Below, piece by piece: positions 1-4,579 of a DNA stretch of 11,811 bases. Source of the stretch: CAZAPV01 sp964487195 (GTDB lineage Bacteria > Patescibacteriota > Patescibacteriia > SG8-24); contig CAZAPV010000029.1 in assembly GCA_964487195.1 (NCBI GenBank), forward strand, positions 1 through 11,811, read 5' to 3'. A program made the position numbers and the translations under genes. The first letter of the stretch is position 1, and each line of letters opens with the position of its first letter. The notes under the pieces are model-generated. The model was given only the letters and a program-made list of their open reading frames with translations, was not told the origin of the DNA and made no database searches.

Positions 1-1150
1 GCAGATGCGACAGCTTCGGGATCGCCGGTTTGGACATCTCCGTGGTGCGCGACAGCTGCGACAGCGCGAGCACCGGGATGTTCAGTTCGCGGGCGATCCC
101 TTTGAGCGCGCGCGTGATCTCCGCGACCTCCTGCACGCGGTTGTCCGAGCTGCGGTTCCCGTGCCGCGAATCCATCAGCTGGAGATAGTCGATGACGAGC
201 AGGCCGAGACCGTGGTCCATCTGCAGCCGCCGCGCCTTCGTGCGGATCTCCATGACGTTCAGGTTGGCGGTGTCGTCGATGAAGATCGGCGCCTCGGAGA
301 GATTGCCGAGCGCGTGGCCGATGCGCGCGAAGTCGCTGTACTGGTCGCCGTCGGACAGTTTTCCGGTGCGCATCCGCCAGAGATCGACCCCGGCTTCGGC
401 GCAGATCATGCGGTCCACGAGCTGCTCTTTGGACATTTCGAGCGAGAAGATGCCGACCGGCACTTTGTGTTTGACCGCGGTGAGCCGCGCGATGTCCATC
501 GCGAAGCTCGTCTTGCCGACCGACGGGCGCGCGGCGAGCACGACGAGATCGGAGCGCTGCAGTCCGCCAAGCAGGTTGTCGAGATCGTGGTAGCCGGTCG
601 GGATCCCGCGCAGTTTGCCGCGCTCGCGGTGCAGTTCGTCCATCCGTTCGAACGCCTGGGTGAGCGCGTCCTTGATCGGCGTGAACGCCGTCTTGAGATA
701 TTTTTGCGAGACGCCGAACAGCTTTTGCTCCGCGCGATCGAGCACGTCGTCCACTTCGTCCCCTTCGTTGAACGCGAAGCCGGTGATCTCCGAAGCGGCG
801 CCGAGCAGGCGGCGGAGCGTCGCTTTTTTCTGGATGATCGTCGCGTAGTTCGCGGCGTGCGCGGCGGTCGGGACGACGGTGGTGAGCTCGATCAGGTAGG
901 CGCGTCCGCCGACTGCTTCAAGCTGCCCTTTTTCCGCGAGTTTGTTGCCGAGCGAGAGCAGATCGATCGGTTCGCGCTTGGCGTTGAGATCGAGCATCCC
1001 CTGAAAAATGTCGCCGTGCACCTGGCGGTAAAAATCGTCCGGGCGCACCGAATCGGCGATGCGGATCATCGCGTCTTTGTCGATCAAGAGCGCGCCCAGG
1101 AGCGACTGTTCGGCTTCCAAATTTTGCGGCGGGATACGTTCGACTGGCAT
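1..1150 (-). CDS. dnaB: Replicative DNA helicase DnaB (3' end beyond window)
   Basis: Ring helicase that unwinds DNA ahead of the replisome and recruits primase. The minus strand reads without a stop from the ATG at 1150 to the left edge, giving 383 codons. The N-terminal domain (about residues 1-150) opens with the family signature PPQNLEAEQSLLGALL. The RecA-like motor domain follows a linker and contains GIPTGYHDLDNLLGGL (183-198), the Walker A sequence ARPSVGKTSF (207-216), FSLEMS (235-240), the Walker B sequence LLVIDYLQLM (317-326) and LSQLSR (363-368). Family proteins are usually about 440-480 aa, so roughly 60-100 residues lie outside. No good Shine-Dalgarno precedes the ATG. A possible -10 lies 6 nt upstream, which would make the message leaderless. 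The upstream hydrolase ends in a terminator, so dnaB is probably transcribed on its own. Identification is firm. Confidence 0.97.
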   Translation of the reverse strand, partial: MPVERIPPQNLEAEQSLLGALLIDKDAMIRIADSVRPDDFYRQVHGDIFQGMLDLNAKREPIDLLSLGNKLAEKGQLEAVGGRAYLIELTTVVPTAAHAANYATIIQKKATLRRLLGAASEITGFAFNEGDEVDDVLDRAEQKLFGVSQKYLKTAFTPIKDALTQAFERMDELHRERGKLRGIPTGYHDLDNLLGGLQRSDLVVLAARPSVGKTSFAMDIARLTAVKHKVPVGIFSLEMSKEQLVDRMICAEAGVDLWRMRTGKLSDGDQYSDFARIGHALGNLSEAPIFIDDTANLNVMEIRTKARRLQMDHGLGLLVIDYLQLMDSRHGNRSSDNRVQEVAEITRALKGIARELNIPVLALSQLSRTTEMSKPAIPKLSHL

Positions 1151-1156
1151 AGGTCT

Positions 1157-1162
1157 ACTCTA
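1157..1162 (-). promoter_or_regulatory. Candidate -10 box of dnaB (leaderless)
   Basis: On the minus strand TAGAGT ends 6 nt before the dnaB ATG, so a transcript would begin at about the start codon. It matches TATAAT at 4 of 6 positions and I see no clear -35. It is supported mainly by the same spacing at other genes in this window. Confidence 0.3.
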
Positions 1163-1171
1163 CTGCATGGG

Positions 1172-1208
1172 GAAAGAAAATCCCACCCTTGAAGCAAGGG
1201 CGGGGATT
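1172..1208 (-). terminator. Intrinsic terminator of the hydrolase gene
   Basis: Read on the minus strand, AATCCC and GCCCTTG pair with CAAGGGTGGGATT around a CTT loop, with one bulged C and one G-U pair. TTTTCTTT follows at once. The stem begins at the stop codon of the hydrolase and ends about 22 nt before the dnaB start, so it separates the two genes. Confidence 0.85.
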
Positions 1209-1795
1209 TATTCCAGAAACTGCTCGACGAAGGCGTGGAGCATCAGGCTGCCAAACAGGTCGAAATGGCTGAACGGCCGGGGATGGTGTTCGGCGCCGTC
1301 GAGCAGAGCGCTGTGCGTCGGGCAGATCCGGTCGCGCGTGCCTGCGAGCGCCACGTACCGGGGGCCGGTCGGGAGCGGATCGGCATGAAGGGCGGCGAGG
1401 AACGCGCTGCCGGGCGAGAGTTGGTCGCCGACGATCGTGAACAGCACGGTCGTGGCGCCGAGCAGCGCGAGCTTGGAGCCGCGGAACGGGGACGCCATCG
1501 CCACGAACGCGGCGACGCGCGGCGCAAGGCCGAGGCGCTTCATCGCATAGAGCGAGGCGACGCCGCCCATGCTCATCCCGATCAGGTTCACGCGGTCGCG
1601 GCCGGTTTGCCGCAGCGTCGCGTGCACCGCGTCCGTGATATCTTGCGCGTACGTTTCGACGTCGCACATGTTCGCGAGCCGGTAGGGGACGGCGCGGACG
1701 TCGAATCCGCGTTTTTCGTATTGCGCGCAGATGAGGTCGAGCGGGACGGGGATCGGCGTGAAGCCGTTCGCGATGATCACGGGGTATTGGGCCAT
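1208..1795 (-). CDS. Small alpha/beta hydrolase, lipase-like
   Basis: Serine hydrolase of the alpha/beta fold, 195 aa. The N-terminus PVIIANGF (5-12) resembles the oxyanion region of triacylglycerol lipases. The nucleophile elbow is GMSMGG with Ser75. SPFRGSKLA (102-110) is typical of lipase-class proteins. Asp155 in GTRDRICP and His177 in FSHFDLF complete a plausible triad. There is no signal peptide, so the enzyme is probably cytoplasmic. The start at 1795 is supported by GGAGGT five bases upstream, and promoter elements lie beyond that. The gene is monocistronic and divergent from the permease. Substrate cannot be told: lipase, esterase or thioesterase are all possible. Family is confident, function is not. 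Confidence 0.85.
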   Translation of the reverse strand: MAQYPVIIANGFTPIPVPLDLICAQYEKRGFDVRAVPYRLANMCDVETYAQDITDAVHATLRQTGRDRVNLIGMSMGGVASLYAMKRLGLAPRVAAFVAMASPFRGSKLALLGATTVLFTIVGDQLSPGSAFLAALHADPLPTGPRYVALAGTRDRICPTHSALLDGAEHHPRPFSHFDLFGSLMLHAFVEQFLE

Positions 1796-1827
1796 CGCCC
1801 ACCTCCACTTTGAAAGGTGCTCCGAAA

Positions 1828-1856
1828 ACTGTAGGACGGAGGACGGCTCGCGTCAA
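1828..1856 (-). promoter_or_regulatory. Promoter of the hydrolase gene
   Basis: On the minus strand TTGACG (1856-1851), a 17-nt spacer and TACAGT (1833-1828) form a standard housekeeping promoter. The predicted start near 1821 leaves a leader of about 26 nt with a Shine-Dalgarno. The -35 overlaps the -35 region of the divergent permease promoter. Confidence 0.7.
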
Positions 1857-1873
1857 CACGGCGCGCGACTTCG

Positions 1874-1882
1874 TGCTATACT
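1874..1882 (+). promoter_or_regulatory. Extended -10 promoter of the permease (leaderless)
   Basis: TGC TATACT ends 6 nt before the ATG at 1889, so transcription should start at about the A of the start codon. No Shine-Dalgarno is present. The -35 region (GTCAAC at 1852) is weak, as expected for an extended -10 promoter. This also fixes 1889 as the start. Confidence 0.65.
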
Positions 1883-1888
1883 TTTTCA

Positions 1889-3034
1889 ATGATCAGCGAG
1901 ACGAAACGGTTTTTCATCGCGACGGGGACGCTCGTCGGCGCGATCATCGGCGTCGGCATTTTCGGCGTGCCGTATGCGCTCTCCCGCGTGGGCGCGGTCG
2001 CGGGAATCGCGTACTTCGTCGTGCTCGGCGGGGTGCAGCTGCTGCAGCATCTCTTTTATGCCGAAGCCGCGATCGCGTGTCCCGACAAAGTACGGCTCCC
2101 CGGTCTCGCGGAGCGCTACCTCGGACGGCGCTGGCGTCATCTCGCCGCGGCCGCGATCATTTTTGCCGCGTGGGGGGCGATGACCGCGTATGTGATCGTC
2201 GGCGGCAGGTTCCTGTTCATCCTGCTCGGTGCGCGGCTCGGCGGCGCGGAGTTTTCGTATCAGATCGGCTGGGCTTTGGCGACGGCGCTCGTCGTCTACT
2301 TCGGTCTGGAGTTCGTCTCCCGTGTCGATTTCATCGCGACGGTCGCGCTGCTCGCCATCCTCGCGCTGATCCTCGCGCTCGGCGCGCCGCACGTCCGGCC
2401 GGAACATTTCGTCGCGTTCCTGCCAGGGAATCTTTTCTTGCCGTACGGCGTGATCCTGTTCTCTCTGTCCGGACTGCCCGCGATTCTGGAGATGGAGGAT
2501 ATCCTCAAAGGACGGCATCGCCGCTATCGCGCGGCGATCGTGGTCGGCACGCTCGTCGGCGCGGCGCTCACCGCGGCGTTCGGTTTCGTGGTGTGGGGCG
2601 TGAGCGGCGCGATGACGACGACTGACGCGGTCGCCGGACTGCGGCCGCTGCTCGGGCCGGCGGTGATCGATCTCGCCGCGGCGCTCGGCTTCTTGAGCAT
2701 CACGACGTCGTACTTCGCGACCGCGATCAACCTGCGCGACTCGCTCCAGTTCGACGCCAAGCTCGGAAAAATGAATTCGTGGCTCGTCGCCACAGGCGTC
2801 CCGATCGCGGTGTTCCTGTTCGGCGTGAAGAATTTTTTCACGATCATCAATTTCACCGGCGCGGTGTTCGGCGGGATCGTCGCGATCCTCGTCGCGGCGC
2901 TGTACGTCGCAATCACCCGCCGCAACCTGGTCAAAGAAAAACCGCTCGGCATCCCAGTCGGTTTCGCCTACCTCTCGATCGCCGTCCTCGCCACAGGGGC
3001 GATCTACCAGATCGCGGCGACGGTGATGAAATGA
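1889..3034 (+). CDS. Amino-acid permease, aromatic amino acid/SLC38-like
   Basis: Inner-membrane transporter of 381 aa, probably carrying amino acids with a cation. The first helix contains GTLVGAIIGVGIFGVPYA (13-30), the glycine-rich unwound segment typical of the hydroxy/aromatic amino acid permease and SLC38 families within the APC superfamily. About ten or eleven hydrophobic segments run to the C-terminus, and a short basic loop (KGRHRRYR) follows the block near residue 205, which fits a cytoplasmic loop. The length fits the family (about 380-420). The gene stands alone, divergent from the hydrolase, and its stop codon overlaps an inverted repeat that precedes the DGR target promoter. Substrate is not deducible from sequence alone. 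Family call is good. Confidence 0.85.
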   Translation: MISETKRFFIATGTLVGAIIGVGIFGVPYALSRVGAVAGIAYFVVLGGVQLLQHLFYAEAAIACPDKVRLPGLAERYLGRRWRHLAAAAIIFAAWGAMTAYVIVGGRFLFILLGARLGGAEFSYQIGWALATALVVYFGLEFVSRVDFIATVALLAILALILALGAPHVRPEHFVAFLPGNLFLPYGVILFSLSGLPAILEMEDILKGRHRRYRAAIVVGTLVGAALTAAFGFVVWGVSGAMTTTDAVAGLRPLLGPAVIDLAAALGFLSITTSYFATAINLRDSLQFDAKLGKMNSWLVATGVPIAVFLFGVKNFFTIINFTGAVFGGIVAILVAALYVAITRRNLVKEKPLGIPVGFAYLSIAVLATGAIYQIAATVMK

Positions 3035-3044
3035 CGGACGTCAT
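3031..3044. promoter_or_regulatory. Inverted repeat ahead of the DGR target promoter
   Basis: ATGACG-GA-CGTCAT is a perfect 6+6 palindrome with a 2-bp centre. It covers the permease stop codon and ends 6 bp before the -35 box at 3051. Its position suits an operator for the target gene. Chance occurrence is possible, and no regulator gene is nearby. Confidence 0.3.
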
Positions 3045-3050
3045 CAGATC

Positions 3051-3079
3051 TTGACAAATCGTGATAAATGTGCTATTTT
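3051..3079 (+). promoter_or_regulatory. Promoter of the DGR target gene
   Basis: A consensus TTGACA (3051-3056), a spacer of exactly 17 and an extended -10 (TGC at 3071-3073, TATTTT at 3074-3079). The predicted start is near 3086, leaving a 5' untranslated region of about 75 nt. It is the best-matching promoter in the window. Confidence 0.85.
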
Positions 3080-3110
3080 TAGCGCACGTTCATTGCAGGC
3101 AAACCTTATG

Positions 3111-3127
3111 TTCCGCATGGTGCGGAA
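3111..3127 (+). promoter_or_regulatory. Hairpin in the 5' leader of the target gene
   Basis: TTCCGCA and TGCGGAA form a perfect 7-bp stem around a TGG loop, 21 nt before the Shine-Dalgarno. It could stabilise the message or affect ribosome access. There is no T run, so it is not a terminator. Confidence 0.45.
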
Positions 3128-3160
3128 TGGGAGGTACGCCACGAAAACAGGAGAAGAACA

Positions 3161-3721
3161 ATGGCAACGGCGTCCGATATCAGCGTGGGCCTCGTCCACG
3201 AGCTCGCCATCACCGGCTGCAAGGTCGGTTGGGAACCGAAGGACTTCACCGCGCTCGCGCAAAGCGAGGAGAAGATGCGGCAGGTGCTCGCGATCGTGCG
3301 AGGCAACGCCGCAATCACCCCCGCCCGCCTCATCAACTGCGACGCCTCTCCCTACGTTCCGGAAGGCTGGTCCGTCGAGGAGCACACCAGGGGCGGCATG
3401 GTCGATCCCGCCAAGATCACGCTGTACCTCACGGAGAAGCAGAAGAACAGCTCCGTCAACGGCAACAAGCTCCGCAAGGAGCTGAAGGACCAACCGGTCC
3501 TGAATGCCAACGTGCTCGACTTCTATCTGGCAAACCCCCACCTCATCCCCGAGGACTGGAAGGGGAAGTACGTCTTCTTCTGGGGCACGATCTACCGCGG
3601 CCGTGGCGGCTACCTGTTCGTCCGCTACCTCGGCTGGGACGGCGGCAGGTGGGGCTGGGACTACGACTGGCTCGGCCACGGGTGGGACGCCGACTGCCCT
3701 GCGGCGGTGTCGGCAAGCTAG
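3161..3721 (+). CDS. DGR target protein with C-terminal variable region
   Basis: A 186-residue protein whose last 42 residues are encoded by the variable repeat. Residues 1-143 form an unvaried scaffold with PYVPEGW (64-70), LYLTEKQK, NGNKLRKELKDQPVLNANVLD and ANPHLIPEDWKGKYVFFWG. I recall similar scaffolds in DGR-linked and paralogous proteins of candidate phyla, with no assigned function. The variable part is rich in Trp, Tyr, Gly and Asp (WDGGRWGWDYDW, 159-170), as in C-type-lectin-fold DGR targets. Sixteen residues differ from the template: 147, 149, 151, 153, 158, 160, 162, 165, 167, 169, 172-174, 176, 178 and 179. No signal peptide, membrane helix or sortase motif is visible, so it looks cytoplasmic. 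AGGAG seven bases upstream supports the start. The stop codon lies 2 nt beyond the repeat. The ligand is unknown. Confidence 0.92.
   Translation: MATASDISVGLVHELAITGCKVGWEPKDFTALAQSEEKMRQVLAIVRGNAAITPARLINCDASPYVPEGWSVEEHTRGGMVDPAKITLYLTEKQKNSSVNGNKLRKELKDQPVLNANVLDFYLANPHLIPEDWKGKYVFFWGTIYRGRGGYLFVRYLGWDGGRWGWDYDWLGHGWDADCPAAVSAS
3594..3716 (+). repeat. DGR variable repeat (VR)
   Basis: This 123-bp stretch aligns without gaps to 4056-4178 (offset 462). It has 19 mismatches, all where the other copy has A, so this copy is the recipient. The last 20 bp (3697-3716, CCCTGCGGCGGTGTCGGCAA) are identical and GC-rich, as expected of the site that initiates mutagenic homing. Similarity stops abruptly at both ends. 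Confidence 0.97.
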
Positions 3722-3781
3722 TGCTTGGGGTTTAGTTCCTTTGGTCTTCCGATCTTTGAAACTTTGTCCTTTGCACTTCGG

Positions 3782-3813
3782 GGCCCCGTACTCTTGTACG
3801 GGGCCCTTTCAAT
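3782..3813 (+). terminator. Hairpin downstream of VR; likely terminator of the target gene
   Basis: GGGCCCCGTAC (3782-3792) pairs perfectly with GTACGGGGCCC (3797-3807) around a TCTT loop: 11 bp with a 4-nt loop. TTTCAATTT follows, an interrupted T run. It lies 65 bp after the VR. DGRs often have a GC-rich hairpin with a 4-nt loop just after the VR that promotes homing, although usually much closer, so a second role is possible. Confidence 0.7.
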
Positions 3814-3824
3814 TTGTCTGATGT

Positions 3825-3833
3825 GCTAGCATT
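3825..3833 (+). promoter_or_regulatory. Candidate promoter of the TR RNA
   Basis: TGC TAGCAT is an extended -10 of the same form as those of the target gene and permease. It shares ATGTGCTA with the target promoter. The predicted start is near 3840. No convincing -35 is seen, since the region is occupied by the preceding hairpin. Confidence 0.45.
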
Positions 3834-3855
3834 GAAAGCGGTAGTAAGCGAATAC

Positions 3856-3877
3856 GTGGGAGATCACGGTTTCCCGC
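3856..3877 (+). other. TR-RNA hairpin A
   Basis: GTGGGA and TCCCGC form a 6-bp stem with one T-G wobble, closing the 10-nt loop GATCACGGTT. The same loop recurs in hairpin B although the stem sequences differ. Confidence 0.55.
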
Positions 3878-3906
3878 TGCCGAATCCGGCGACCGTCCGT
3901 CGAGAG

Positions 3907-3930
3907 TGTCTCCGATCACGGTTGGAGACA
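3907..3930 (+). other. TR-RNA hairpin B
   Basis: TGTCTCC and GGAGACA form a perfect 7-bp stem closing the 10-nt loop GATCACGGTT, identical to the loop of hairpin A 52 nt upstream. Conserved loop with unrelated stems is the pattern expected of a protein- or RNA-recognition loop. Confidence 0.6.
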
Positions 3931-4039
3931 GCGTTGCGAACGGCGCGTCAAAAAATGAAAAAGCTTGGTGTGGAGCGCTAGGGCATTGCGATGCCGAATA
4001 CGATACAACCCCGAGATTATCGAGGGGCGGTGATACCGG

Positions 4040-4204
4040 ATGGCGCTTCATACGCACCGCGACCGTAACGGCAACCTGTACGTCCGCTACCTCGACTGGA
4101 ACGGCGACAGGTGGAACTGGAACTACAACTGGCTCGACAACGAGTGGAACGCCAACAACCCTGCGGCGGTGTCGGCAATCATCTTCATTTCTCTCTCGAC
4201 GTAA
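4040..4204 (+). other. VR-like open frame running through the TR
   Basis: In the reading frame of the variable repeat, an ATG at 4040 opens 54 codons through the TR to a TAA at 4202. It contains NGNLYVRYLDWNGDRWN and, past the repeat, the tail IIFISLST that the target protein lacks. It has no Shine-Dalgarno and no scaffold domain. I take it as a relic of the target C-terminus from which the TR arose rather than a working gene. Confidence 0.3.
4056..4178 (+). repeat. DGR template repeat (TR)
   Basis: Unvaried donor of the VR: 123 bp with 32 adenines, 19 of which are replaced in the VR. In the VR frame it has ten AAC codons. These are favoured in DGR templates because random changes at their two adenines give many residues and no stop codon. 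It lies in an RNA region with no functional gene on its own strand. Its last 20 bp match the VR exactly. Confidence 0.97.
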
Positions 4205-4550
4205 AGTCGGGAGAGTTTTGTTTTGTGAGCTGACCGTTCCAACCGCCGAACATCTTCCCGATCTCTTCGAGCGGCAATGACAGCGCCGCGTATTTCTTGT
4301 TATCGAGCGATTTCGTTTCCCAGAGGATCATCAGGAGAATCTTGAGCGTATCAAGTTTCCTGATCGCTAGACGGACATAAGTTTGCTTCTCGTTTTTCGG
4401 TAGAAAGCTTGCCAGCGCGGTCGCCTCGATGATTTCGACGAGGAGGTTATCTACGCGTTCGCCCAGGGAATACCGGTGAATTTTCGGGAGCGCGTGGTAG
4501 TAGCCGTACCAGAGCAGGTACGCGCTTTTGAGCTTTTGCAGAAGTGGCAA
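4185..4550 (-). CDS. avd: Avd-type DGR accessory protein
   Basis: Small helical protein (121 aa) of the Avd / four-helix-bundle family. Avd forms a ring that binds the reverse transcriptase and template RNA and is needed for mutagenic copying. Family features seen are LPLLQKLKSAYLLWYGYYHALPK at the N-terminus (about 2-24), YSLGERVDNLLVEIIE (27-42), ASFLPKNEKQTYV (47-59), RKLDTLKILL (64-73), SLDNKKYAALSLPLEEIGKM and the closing GGWNGQL. It is strongly basic overall. The start is uncertain: TTG at 4550 gives the expected N-terminus but has no Shine-Dalgarno. An ATG at 4604 joins this frame only if the C run is one base longer. Orientation is opposite to the RT and TR, and the 3' end overlaps the TR terminator. 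Confidence 0.85.
   Translation of the reverse strand: MPLLQKLKSAYLLWYGYYHALPKIHRYSLGERVDNLLVEIIEATALASFLPKNEKQTYVRLAIRKLDTLKILLMILWETKSLDNKKYAALSLPLEEIGKMFGGWNGQLTKQNSPDFTSREK
4191..4224 (+). terminator. Intrinsic terminator directly after the TR
   Basis: CTCTCTCGAC (4191-4200) pairs with GTCGGGAGAG (4206-4215) through 10 bp with one T-G wobble and a GTAAA loop, then TTTTGTTTTG follows. It starts 13 nt after the TR and lies over the 3' end of avd on the other strand. It should end the TR RNA before the reverse transcriptase gene. Confidence 0.8.
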
Positions 4551-4572
4551 AAGTCTCGGGGGGGGGTAATTT
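4544..4572 (+). promoter_or_regulatory. Possible promoter of the RT gene spanning a G9 tract
   Basis: GTGGCA (4544-4549) matches four of six -35 bases. A 17-nt spacer that includes nine G (4558-4566) leads to TAATTT (4567-4572), a poor -10, and the ATG lies 7 nt further on. Each box is weak. What supports it is the spacing, the need for a promoter after the TR terminator, and the leaderless pattern elsewhere. Confidence 0.3.
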
Positions 4573-4579
4573 GGGAGGT

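Larger units (their letters stand above)
3840..4224 (+). ncRNA. DGR template RNA (TR RNA) with structured 5' region
   Basis: Inferred RNA of about 385 nt carrying the template copied by the reverse transcriptase. The 5' end is set by the extended -10 at 3825 and the 3' end by the terminator at 4191-4224. The 216 nt before the TR contain no convincing gene. They hold two hairpins with an identical loop (3856-3877 and 3907-3930), a third short hairpin (GGCAT-TGCG-ATGCC, 3982-3995) and an A-rich linker near 3950-3960. In the Bordetella phage system a structured spacer after the TR binds the RT-Avd complex. Here there is little room after the TR, so the 5' region may do that work. The template role is firm; the ends are predictions. 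Confidence 0.7.

Noticed and set aside
5..1192. A 395-codon open frame on the + strand
   Set aside because: It lies opposite dnaB, which has every helicase motif on the minus strand. The + product is Arg/His/Asp-rich low-complexity sequence typical of an antisense frame in GC-rich DNA.
3594..4178. CRISPR or simple duplicated repeat
   Set aside because: There are only two copies, and their differences are restricted to adenines of one copy. No spacer array or cas genes are present.
3906..4280. Plus-strand open frame over the TR in another frame
   Set aside because: Its product is a Thr/Gly/Ser low-complexity string created by reading the TR out of the VR frame.
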